DNA of 7,967 nucleotides from an uncultured Ruminococcus sp. (GTDB lineage Bacteria; Bacillota_A; Clostridia; Oscillospirales; Acutalibacteraceae). Below the pieces are notes generated by a model. The model did no database searches, was not told the DNA's origin, and saw only the letters and a list, made by a program, of their open reading frames with translations. Positions 1 to 5,620 of this stretch are shown piece by piece (position 1 is the stretch's first letter; the number at the start of each line of letters is the position of its first letter). Location: positions 1 through 7,967 of the forward strand of contig CACYEJ010000092.1 in assembly GCA_902773395.1 (NCBI GenBank), written 5' to 3'. Both the position numbers and the translations under genes were made by a program.

Positions 1-186
1 ATCTTCACATAAAAATGTTTTTGATGATTCTTCGCGCTTATTAATTTCCTCCTTAATTATCTTTGAAGGAATATATTTCTCATTCTCATTAAACTTTATA
101 GCAAATGTCGCAGGAATCATTCCTAAAGCTATTGCTATAACAATAGAAAAAGAAATAATACTCTTTATGACATTTTTAAATCTCAT
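1..186 (-). CDS. N-terminus of a secreted protein, truncated by window edge
   Basis: The first 62 codons of a gene reading leftwards are present and no stop is met before base 1. The start is ATG at 186-184, preceded by a strong AGGAG ribosome site about 8 nt upstream. The N-terminus has a basic start (MRFKNVIK), a hydrophobic core at about residues 9-26 and a small-residue cleavage-like stretch (PATFA), which together form a typical Sec signal peptide. A charged Lys/Glu-rich segment follows. The ATG overlaps the TGA stop of the upstream 38-codon gene by one base (TGATG), so the two are probably translationally coupled. The mature domain lies outside the window and I cannot name a family. By position it could be the last member of the sigma/anti-sigma locus. 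Export is inferred from the signal peptide alone. Confidence 0.75.
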   Translation of the reverse strand, partial: MRFKNVIKSIISFSIVIAIALGMIPATFAIKFNENEKYIPSKIIKEEINKREESSKTFLCED

Positions 187-302
187 CACTTATTCTCCTT
201 TATATTTTCTTTAAAATACATTATTAATATATATATATATATTATGGTTAGAGTTAAGAATGCCAACAGAAGTGAAACCGCGACAAAAATTGACTTCTTC
301 AT
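186..302 (-). CDS. 38-residue single-span membrane protein (small ORF)
   Basis: ATG at 302-300 opens a 38-codon frame ending in TGA at 188-186. The product starts MKKS, then has an almost unbroken hydrophobic stretch at about residues 5-29 (Ile, Leu, Val, Phe, Tyr) and a charged tail ending KENK. That fits a one-span membrane peptide or an uncleaved signal anchor. Its stop overlaps the ATG of the next signal-peptide gene (TGATG), which argues that it is translated. The ribosome site is weak: a GTGGG and an AAAG precede the ATG at poor spacing. The codons for the IYIYI segment form a run of eight AT dinucleotides, which is unusual within a gene. It has no recognisable family. Possible roles are a membrane partner of, or a translational leader for, the downstream exported protein; both are guesses. 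Confidence 0.5.
   Translation of the reverse strand: MKKSIFVAVSLLLAFLTLTIIYIYILIMYFKENIKENK
227..242. repeat. (AT)8 dinucleotide repeat inside the 38-codon gene
   Basis: Eight uninterrupted AT units lie in the middle of the small membrane-protein frame and encode part of its hydrophobic span (Ile-Tyr-Ile-Tyr). Gain or loss of one unit would shift the frame and break the coupled stop/start with the next gene. The repeat is visible directly; slippage is only a possibility. Confidence 0.85.
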
Positions 303-372
303 TCTTCTTTACCCACTTTAATATAGAAAACATACTAATCTATATAACTATAATAAGCCTAAATTGGGGAAT

Positions 373-406
373 ATCCTATGCCTGCATATGCACACAGGCA
401 TAGGAT
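373..406. terminator. 12-bp perfect hairpin after the 137-residue gene (attenuator or weak terminator)
   Basis: Perfect arms at 373-384 (ATCCTATGCCTG) and 395-406 surround a 10-nt loop. On the minus strand the hairpin lies 11 nt past the TGA of the 137-residue gene and before the 38-residue gene. No clear U-tract follows the stem (ATTCCCC), so strong intrinsic termination is doubtful. It may instead be a partial terminator, a 3' mRNA stabiliser or a processing site that sets the expression ratio. A second small palindrome (ATGAGT/ACTCAT, 405-420) overlaps the stop codon and shares two bases with the larger stem. Confidence 0.5.
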
Positions 407-416
407 GAGTTAATAC

Positions 417-830
417 TCATTCATACTTATAAAATGTTTGAGACTCCGAATTAGATCCGGAATATGCTGTAACAGTCGCTTTAAGCCGATATGTGCTGAA
501 CGGATTTGTGGCTTTGCTTTCATTCATAGAGCCTTCAATAGAGTTGAATGTCTGTTCCCATGTTTCAATGGTGGAATAACTCCCATCAGATAATTTCTGC
601 AATTCCATTTTTATCTTTACTTTTGTAACGCCTGTTTTCCCGGTTACCTCAGCATAGACAGATGTTGATAATAAACCTTTTGATATGCTACCTCTATAAT
701 TGTCAATGTATGTAAGTCTTATACCGCTTTTTTCACACTCAATTTCAGCACTTCCAAAAATTGAAAAAACGAAAAGCGCAATTATAACAACTAATGATAC
801 GGAACATATTCCAAGAATCATTCTTTTCAT
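417..830 (-). CDS. Secreted or membrane-anchored small protein, probable output gene of the ECF sigma locus
   Basis: The 137-residue product starts with a short basic end (MKR) and a strongly hydrophobic stretch at about residues 5-27, which is a signal peptide or N-terminal anchor. The rest (about 30-137) is rich in Ser, Thr and Tyr, with alternating polar and hydrophobic residues and short repeats of the type VKIKMELQK and YRLKATVTAY. This suggests an all-beta extracellular domain. Similar small exported proteins are common in Ruminococcus-like Clostridia, but I cannot assign a named family. The start is ATG at 830 with a G-rich ribosome site (AGGAAAGGGGG) about 10 nt upstream. It lies 122 nt downstream of the anti-sigma gene and has its own copy of the ECF-type promoter motif, so it is probably both co-transcribed and separately induced. 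A role in the cell envelope is inferred. Confidence 0.8.
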   Translation of the reverse strand: MKRMILGICSVSLVVIIALFVFSIFGSAEIECEKSGIRLTYIDNYRGSISKGLLSTSVYAEVTGKTGVTKVKIKMELQKLSDGSYSTIETWEQTFNSIEGSMNESKATNPFSTYRLKATVTAYSGSNSESQTFYKYE

Positions 831-859
831 AAAAAATTCGCCCCCTTTCCTTCATAGAC

Positions 860-881
860 TGAGAGGCTTTATAGCCTCTCA
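860..881. promoter_or_regulatory. 8-bp inverted repeat at the predicted mRNA 5' end
   Basis: Perfect arms TGAGAGGC (860-867) and GCCTCTCA (874-881) surround a 6-nt loop. The hairpin begins about 8 nt downstream of the -10 element at 889-894, so a transcript starting there would carry it at or very near its 5' end, ahead of the ribosome site. It could protect the 5' end or act as an operator. It could also end transcripts reading through from the anti-sigma gene, but no U-run follows. Confidence 0.45.
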
Positions 882-888
882 CTTACTA

Positions 889-916
889 TGTAGAGAAAAA
901 GAGCGAAAATCTTACA
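889..916 (-). promoter_or_regulatory. Putative ECF-type promoter of the 137-residue gene
   Basis: On the minus strand the -35 region is TTTGTAAGATTTT (core TGTAAG at 916-911). It is followed after 16 nt by TCTACA (894-889). The same -35 sequence and spacing, with a near-identical -10, occur upstream of the sigma gene. The -35 resembles the TGAAACnTTT form known for Firmicute ECF sigma factors, and TCTA-like -10 elements are also known for the class. Assignment to the sigma factor in this window is inferred from the shared motif. Confidence 0.6.
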
Positions 917-952
917 AATTATTTTTGCTTTTCTAAATATTTGTGCATATTG

Positions 953-1651
953 CTATTTAATCGGCCGCCGTGATTGTGCTATCTTTACAATCGCGTCAAG
1001 ACTGATTTTATCATTCAAAGTTGCTGTTAAACAGTGATTAAATTTTCCTGTTGACCAAACAAGCATTATACTTGTTTTTGTAATACTGTAGTATCCTTTA
1101 TTCCCGTTTATCATTACTTCTCCTGTTTTTGCATTTTCTGTATCAATTATTGTTGTAGAATCAGTATTCTTTAACGTGCTGATCTTAATTATGCTTTTTC
1201 CATTCGAATATACTATAGATTGTGCGCTCACAACTTTAACTCGCTCATCCTTGACCTTTATATACCCTTCCGGTATATATGAATATTCCGCAAAGAGATA
1301 ATCATCTTTGCTGGTTACATCAAAAACTATTTCCGTACACTCTCTGTAGATCTTTATGATGAAATCTCTGATAGGATTGAACGCAGTAGCTGTAACGCCG
1401 AACAGAATTATAAGCATAGCCGCAATAAGAAGTATGGTTTTTATTTTTCTTGATGAGGTCTTCTTTTCTTTTATTCGAGTGTTAGCTTTTGGTTCGGTAT
1501 CTTCACCATAAATCAACTTATGTATTCTTTCCGGCTGTCCTTCGGGTATCATAATGAATGGCTGCGCTTCAAATTCAGCAAGCATATCCTTATAAATCAT
1601 TTCTTCAGCAAGAACGCAAGCCTCTCTCAGCGCTATTTCACTCTTAGTCAC
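953..1651 (-). CDS. Membrane anti-sigma factor, DUF4367-like
   Basis: The 232-residue protein has a cytoplasmic N-terminal region (about 1-70) that would bind the sigma factor, one membrane span (about 71-91) and an extracellular domain (about 95-232). The outer part contains YIPEGY (125-130), an NGxxGYY strand pair and a final LDAIVKIAQS helix, which are hallmarks of the DUF4367 sensor domain found in Clostridial anti-sigma proteins. No zinc-type HxxxCxxC anti-sigma motif is present. The start is GTG at 1651, with GGAG about 9 nt upstream inside the end of the sigma gene; only 6 nt separate it from the sigma stop, so translation is probably coupled. Expected role: hold the sigma factor at the membrane until an envelope signal releases it. 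Function rests on domain look and gene order. Confidence 0.85.
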   Translation of the reverse strand: MTKSEIALREACVLAEEMIYKDMLAEFEAQPFIMIPEGQPERIHKLIYGEDTEPKANTRIKEKKTSSRKIKTILLIAAMLIILFGVTATAFNPIRDFIIKIYRECTEIVFDVTSKDDYLFAEYSYIPEGYIKVKDERVKVVSAQSIVYSNGKSIIKISTLKNTDSTTIIDTENAKTGEVMINGNKGYYSITKTSIMLVWSTGKFNHCLTATLNDKISLDAIVKIAQSRRPIK

Positions 1652-1657
1652 AGGCTG

Positions 1658-2185
1658 TCACTCCTCTGTCAACATACTATACAGAATGGTTTTACCTCTG
1701 TGAATTCTCTGATACACAAGATTGTTAGAAATTCCGAGCATTTTTGAAATCTCTTCAGCAGAATATCCGGAACCATATTTAAGCATTAACGGTTCTCGGA
1801 ACTGCGGATCAAGATCTTTTATAATCTGCGCCATATCAGATCTGTCATAAACCGAGAAATCAAATTCGGTTTTATCGGAATAATTGTCCTCTGTTGTTTC
1901 ATCATATGACACAGTTTCAAAGTGTTCGTTGTTCATTCTGTAAATCACTCGTTCGCATATTCTCTTTATATAAGGTCTTCTTTTTTCTACTGCCACTTTC
2001 TTGAAACTGCCAAACGAATTAATCAGCTCAACAAATGTCTCCTGAACACAATCGTCAACATCGGACAGATTAAAGAGTCCGGCACGAGCTACATAATTCA
2101 GCCACTTGTCGTATTCTTTATAAATCTCGGTAAGAAGCGCCTTGTCATCTTCGGTTTCTAGAAGTGTAAGTAAATAAGTAAGCAT
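1658..2185 (-). CDS. ECF-type RNA polymerase sigma factor (sigma-70 family)
   Basis: Taking ATG at 2185 gives 175 residues, the usual size of an ECF sigma factor. Region 2 lies at about 17-85 and contains SDVDDCVQETFVELINSF, the -10-binding and core-binding helices. Region 4 lies at about 118-170, with the helix-turn-helix YSAEEISKMLGISNNLVYQR for -35 recognition. The two are joined by an acidic linker (about 95-115). An upstream in-frame ATG at 2200 would add MGGVL, but it has no ribosome site; the eight-G run between the two ATGs sits 5-12 nt before the 2185 ATG and fits as the Shine-Dalgarno sequence, so I prefer 2185. The gene precedes its anti-sigma by 6 nt. A promoter copy shared with the 137-residue gene lies upstream, which suggests autoregulation. 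The exact ECF group is unknown. Confidence 0.9.
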   Translation of the reverse strand: MLTYLLTLLETEDDKALLTEIYKEYDKWLNYVARAGLFNLSDVDDCVQETFVELINSFGSFKKVAVEKRRPYIKRICERVIYRMNNEHFETVSYDETTEDNYSDKTEFDFSVYDRSDMAQIIKDLDPQFREPLMLKYGSGYSAEEISKMLGISNNLVYQRIHRGKTILYSMLTEE

Positions 2186-2190
2186 AAGTA

Positions 2191-2198
2191 CCCCCCCC
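2191..2198 (-). promoter_or_regulatory. Poly-G ribosome-binding site of the sigma gene
   Basis: A run of eight G on the minus strand lies between two in-frame ATGs (2200 and 2185). It is the only plausible Shine-Dalgarno for the 2185 start, 5 nt before it. Such a homopolymer could change length by slippage. That would alter ribosome-site spacing for the second ATG, or the frame if the first ATG is used. Confidence 0.55.
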
Positions 2199-2260
2199 AT
2201 TTTTCTTTTTGAGAATTATAGCTTCTGAGAAAGAGATATTATATTTTCTTCTGTATATAT

Positions 2261-2288
2261 AGTGGAGATTTTTTTCAAAAATCTTACA
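2261..2288 (-). promoter_or_regulatory. Putative autoregulated ECF-type promoter of the sigma operon
   Basis: On the minus strand, TTTGTAAGATTTT (core TGTAAG at 2288-2283) is followed after exactly 16 nt by TCCACT (2266-2261). It aligns without gaps to the element at 889-916. The sigma start codon is about 75 nt downstream, leaving a 5' leader of roughly 65-70 nt. Two independent copies in one locus support a real promoter read by the local ECF sigma factor. Confidence 0.6.
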
Positions 2289-2344
2289 AAGAATTTGAAA
2301 TATAATCCAATTTCCCTTTTTTGTAATATCTACAAGCAGTTTTA

Positions 2345-3067
2345 TTACTCCTCGTTTTTTGCAGGTATATAAATATGATCACATTTCAGTATATATTCAT
2401 ACTGATTTTTTGCCAAAGCAAATTCTCGTCCGGTAGTTGGATGAGGGCACTCTTCAACGGCATATAGTTTTCCGGACTCATCAGATGCCTGTTTAAAACC
2501 GAAAGCACAATATCGTTCATATTCTTTTATTTCGGGTTTCCAAACATGCTGAGCAGCCCAACACTTATTTTTACGTCTTCCGCAACTGTAGCAATATATT
2601 CTCTTCTCGGGCTTCGGAGCTAAAAACGGTTTAAATGCTGTTCCCAAAGCAGTATTAAATTGACTGCCAAGTCTGAATAGTTTTATATGTGAAGCAGCGG
2701 AAATATTATTTCCATTAAGAAACGATTTAACCGTATTTAATGATAAACCCGTAATTCTCGCCACATCACCAGCAGACAAATTGTTGTTCTCCATATATTC
2801 ATTTAAAATACTTCTGGCGATTGAGTTTATTTCACTGATATTATCGTTTGTAACGGCGCTTGTTTTTTGCGGAATACAGGATACAATATCACCAATATCA
2901 CATTCCAGTTCTTCACATATCTGTGCTAAAACATCAAGCGAAACCGGATGGTTGTTTCTCATCTTTGTCATTGTTGCGCTCGATACTCCTATTCTATGCA
3001 TCAATTCTGTCTGAGTAATGCCTTTTTCAGCAATCTTATCAAACAGTTTATCAAAATATACCGCCAT
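2345..3067 (-). CDS. Tandem helix-turn-helix regulator with cysteine-rich C-terminal domain
   Basis: The 240-residue protein starts with an XRE/Cro-type HTH (about 6-65) close to the short YozG-like class, containing GITQTELMHRIGVSSATMTK. A second HTH (about 84-132) reads NLSAGDVARITGLSLNTVKSFL. The C-terminal third (about 155-240) carries C159, C162, C169, C187, C207 and C229 with nearby His (CPHP at 207-210, CDH at 229-231), suggesting a metal-binding fold. I do not know this C-terminal domain. The start is ATG at 3067 with AAAGGAG about 9 nt upstream, and a consensus sigma-A promoter lies just beyond, giving a leader of about 24 nt. It is divergent from the AbiL-like genes and 160 nt ahead of the sigma start, so it could control either side; the target is not shown by the sequence. 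Confidence 0.85.
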   Translation of the reverse strand: MAVYFDKLFDKIAEKGITQTELMHRIGVSSATMTKMRNNHPVSLDVLAQICEELECDIGDIVSCIPQKTSAVTNDNISEINSIARSILNEYMENNNLSAGDVARITGLSLNTVKSFLNGNNISAASHIKLFRLGSQFNTALGTAFKPFLAPKPEKRIYCYSCGRRKNKCWAAQHVWKPEIKEYERYCAFGFKQASDESGKLYAVEECPHPTTGREFALAKNQYEYILKCDHIYIPAKNEE

Positions 3068-3097
3068 TCTATTCCGCTCCTTTGTTATTATGACAGG

Positions 3098-3126
3098 ATT
3101 ATATCACGCGAAGTCAGTATTGTCAA
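3098..3126 (-). promoter_or_regulatory. Consensus sigma-A promoter of the HTH regulator
   Basis: On the minus strand, TTGACA (3126-3121), a 17-nt spacer and TATAAT (3103-3098) match the housekeeping consensus at all twelve positions. Transcription would start near 3091. TGACA and TGTCA half-sites (3091-3095 and 3121-3125) bracket the element and could be an operator, though part of this symmetry comes from the -35 box itself. Confidence 0.85.
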
Positions 3127-3530
3127 CATATTTACAATTATAAATTATATGACAAACAAATAGACGCAGTTTTTCCAACAATTGTATTTATTTTGTAGCT
3201 ACAATAGTCTCTTAGTGAGTATGACTCAACGGTAATCTGTTTATGTTTAGCAGTTTCTATCGTTTTATTCTTTACTGAAGTATTTTAAAAGCCGCAACTG
3301 TTTATAAACTTAAGAACTGTGGCAATTCAATTTTTAGATGTTTTCCAATTTAAATCCTAAAACAAAAAGAGTATTGTTATTTGTTTATTTCACTAAACCG
3401 AATTAAATAGATTATTAATTGTCAAGCATTTTATTGAGAAGGTGATTGCAGGAAATCCGCAATTGCAATTAAAATCGGCAAGGTCGGCCACCAATCTTCT
3501 GTGCTGTTTGCAAAAAAAATGCAATTACTA
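3127..3530. other. A+T-rich intergenic region with short palindromes, no convincing gene
   Basis: About 400 nt between the two divergent promoters holds no credible gene. It contains ACAATTGT (3178-3185), the 12-bp palindrome TTGTAGCTACAA (3193-3204), TGAGT/ACTCA (3216-3228), a GCCGCA/TGTGGC stem enclosing GTTTATAAAC (3291-3323), a bulged TTGC/GCAA stem (3446-3462) overlapping GCAATTGC (3459-3466), and TTGCA/TGCAA arms (3508-3524) just upstream of the ATPase promoter. The sequence from about 3440 to 3500 is visibly more G+C rich than its surroundings. These could be operators, a small RNA or an element boundary; none is proven. Confidence 0.5.
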
Positions 3531-3558
3531 TTGATTTTCTGGTGAAAATGTGTATAAT
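3531..3558 (+). promoter_or_regulatory. Sigma-A promoter of the AbiL-like operon
   Basis: TTGATT (3531-3536), a 16-nt spacer and a perfect TATAAT (3553-3558) precede the ATPase gene. Transcription would start near 3564-3566, immediately before the AAAGGAG ribosome site (3567-3573), so the leader would be very short, under 20 nt. Confidence 0.75.
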
Positions 3559-3581
3559 TCTATTTGAAAGGAGATTTAAAA

Positions 3582-4907
3582 ATGTTATTAGAGTTTAAAT
3601 GTTCAAACTATAAATCATTTAAAGAAGAAATGTGTTTCTCTATGAAACCCCATTCTCTGCAAAAAGGATTAGATTATAGTATTCAAAAAGCCAAAATTGG
3701 CAACAAAACTTATAAATCTTTATGCTCTGCAGTGATTTATGGCCCGAACGCTGCGGGAAAAACAAACATAATCTCCGCAATGGATACTTTTAAAAATATT
3801 GTACTTAGAGGCCATTTAAACAACACATTAAACCAATCCCCTAACTTTGCTTCATCAAGTTTAGAGTTAATTCCAAACTATGATAATAATAAACCGGTGT
3901 CTTTTTCTATTGAGTTTCTTTCTAATAATATATTGGTAAAGTATGCTTTGACAATAGACTTAGGTGGCTTTCTTGAAAACGACTATAAAAGGAAAGTTGT
4001 CAATGAGACTCTTTATATTAATGAAAAAGAATTGTATAAAAGAAATTACGATTCATTATCCATTGAAAAAAACTCCTTTGATTATAATTTGACGGTTGAG
4101 AAAGTATTTGATGACGCTATATTACTTGCAAAAGCTAATTTAAAAGATAGTGAGTTGTTCTTAACGAATGGCTTTAAGACAATATTTAGTAAAGAATTAG
4201 TTGAAGTTATTACAAGCTGGTTTAACTATAATTTTCAAATCATTATCAGAGCTGATTCGATTGAGACTCACCCTTATATAAAAGATTCGGAAGAAGAACA
4301 TTTTTACCATGAAACCTTTTTGGATTATGCTTTATCTGAATTTGGTGTTCCAAATAGCAGAGTTGCATATAAAACAGACAAAGATGGTAAATCTTCATTG
4401 TTTTCATTAATTGAAGTTAAAAATAAAAACAGTTTCAAGGCTATTCCTGCAAGTTTTTTTGAATCATATGGAACTATCAGATTTATTAACGAATTCCCAT
4501 TAATTGCAGATGCATTAGTAAATGGAGGTACTCTTGTAATAGATGAATTTGATGCATCAATTCATCCTATTGCTTTAATGAGCATTATAACTATCTTCCA
4601 TAATGATGAAATAAATAAGAAACAGGCTCAACTAATTTTTAACACGCATAATCCTATTTTTTTAGATAGTTCATTGTTTAGAAGGGATGAGATTAAATTT
4701 GTAGAGTTTGATTCAAAGAATAATACAAGCACAACCTACTCTCTTTCAGATTTTAAAACAGCTGAAACTAGTGGTACAAGAAAGAATAGTGACTATATGA
4801 GCAACTATTTTGTAAACCGATATGGTGCGATCACAAACGTGGATTTTTCTCCTGTATTTAAATCAATAATGAGTAACTTACCGGAGGATAATAACGATGG
4901 CAAATAA
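3582..4907 (+). CDS. AAA/ABC-type ATPase of an AbiL-like anti-phage system (AbiLi-like)
   Basis: The 441-residue ATPase belongs to the AAA_15/AAA_21 group related to SMC and OLD ATPases. It opens with the LLEFKCSNYKSF strand typical of the group. Walker A is GPNAAGKT (54-61), a degenerate ABC signature is ESYGTIR (294-300), Walker B is TLVIDEFD (317-324) with catalytic E322, and the switch histidine is in FNTHNP (H356). I chose ATG at 3582 because AAAGGAG lies 8-14 nt before it; an upstream TTG at 3564 would place the ribosome site inside the gene. The 3' end overlaps the RloB-like gene by 11 nt, so the two are one operon. In this class the ATPase is thought to control a partner effector on sensing phage. 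The AbiL label rests on pairing and motifs, not a search. The gene is strongly A+T-rich, suggesting transfer. Confidence 0.85.
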   Translation: MLLEFKCSNYKSFKEEMCFSMKPHSLQKGLDYSIQKAKIGNKTYKSLCSAVIYGPNAAGKTNIISAMDTFKNIVLRGHLNNTLNQSPNFASSSLELIPNYDNNKPVSFSIEFLSNNILVKYALTIDLGGFLENDYKRKVVNETLYINEKELYKRNYDSLSIEKNSFDYNLTVEKVFDDAILLAKANLKDSELFLTNGFKTIFSKELVEVITSWFNYNFQIIIRADSIETHPYIKDSEEEHFYHETFLDYALSEFGVPNSRVAYKTDKDGKSSLFSLIEVKNKNSFKAIPASFFESYGTIRFINEFPLIADALVNGGTLVIDEFDASIHPIALMSIITIFHNDEINKKQAQLIFNTHNPIFLDSSLFRRDEIKFVEFDSKNNTSTTYSLSDFKTAETSGTRKNSDYMSNYFVNRYGAITNVDFSPVFKSIMSNLPEDNNDGK

Positions 4908-5556
4908 TAGAAAAACCAATCTCCAATACTGGTTTACAGTTGAAGGTGAAACAGAAAAAATGTACATGGATTATGTCCAAAAACTCATAAATAACAAAAA
5001 AGATATGGATAACCATGTTACTATTAATACAAAAGTGTGTAAAAGCCCATACGAATTTATTAAAACAGCAAATCGATTTACATCTCCATCAGTATTCCAT
5101 ATTTGTGATATTGAAAGTAAAAGTGAAGAGCATTTAAATAGATTTAGCAGGATATTGTGGGAATTGCATTCAGCTAAAAATGATAAAAACATAAAATACT
5201 CTGTTGGGTATAGTAATTTTACATTTGAACTTTGGATAATACTTCATAAAAAACAATTGAAGAAACATCTTTCAAGCAGAACTGATTATTTAAAATATAT
5301 TAACCAAGCTTATTCTAAGCATTATTCGTCTTTGAGTGATTATAAGCGTAAGGATAACTTTCAAAAGCTGTTAAGCGAAATAAATATTGATTCAATAAAA
5401 ACTGCAATTAAAAACGCTGATGAGATTGAACAATTAAATGAAAATAACTATGTGAAAAGTAAATCAGAATATGGCATGAAATATTACTTAGAAAATCCAT
5501 CGCTTTCAATACACAATGTCTTGAGAACAATACTAAAAGATTGTAAACTGTTATAA
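4897..5556 (+). CDS. RloB-like Toprim-type effector (AbiLii-like)
   Basis: The 219-residue protein has the order of motifs seen in the RloB family. FTVEGETE (13-20) supplies the first acidic residue (E16), HICDIES (68-74) supplies D71 and E73, and NFTFELWIILH (107-117) is the FELW..LH signature. A C-terminal NPSLSIHNVLRTIL (200-213) is also family-typical. The acidic pattern resembles a Toprim nuclease centre; metal-dependent nucleic-acid cleavage is inferred, not shown. GGAGG sits 9 nt before the ATG, inside the 3' end of the ATPase gene, and the two frames overlap by 11 nt, which fits a fixed ratio of the two products. RloB partnered with an AAA ATPase is the composition of AbiL from Lactococcus. 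The protein would be cytoplasmic and lacks any signal or membrane segment. Confidence 0.8.
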   Translation: MANNRKTNLQYWFTVEGETEKMYMDYVQKLINNKKDMDNHVTINTKVCKSPYEFIKTANRFTSPSVFHICDIESKSEEHLNRFSRILWELHSAKNDKNIKYSVGYSNFTFELWIILHKKQLKKHLSSRTDYLKYINQAYSKHYSSLSDYKRKDNFQKLLSEINIDSIKTAIKNADEIEQLNENNYVKSKSEYGMKYYLENPSLSIHNVLRTILKDCKLL

Positions 5557-5620
5557 AAGAGTAGTTTGAAACCTAGATTTAATCCAAACGATTTTATAGT
5601 TAACAAAGTCAGGTGAAATC

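Noticed and set aside
2186..2200. Outer ATG (2200) as the sigma factor start
   Set aside because: No ribosome site precedes it and it would put the poly-G tract inside the gene; the inner ATG at 2185 fits better, though this is not certain.
2321..2335. TTGTA/TACAA as terminator of the HTH gene
   Set aside because: The five-pair A/T stem is too weak and is followed by A residues on the minus strand. Kept only as a possible operator.
3432..3543. Open plus-strand frames of about 33-36 codons just upstream of the ATPase promoter
   Set aside because: No ATG start with a ribosome site, and they run through the promoter of the next gene. Probably chance.
3564..3581. TTG start adding six residues to the ATPase
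   Set aside because: The AAAGGAG ribosome site lies inside this extension and is ideally spaced for the ATG at 3582. The predicted transcript start is also at about 3564.
5566..5600. Promoter for the recombinase (TTGAAA with TATAGT)
   Set aside because: The spacer is 23 nt, too long for sigma-A, and no better pair is visible.
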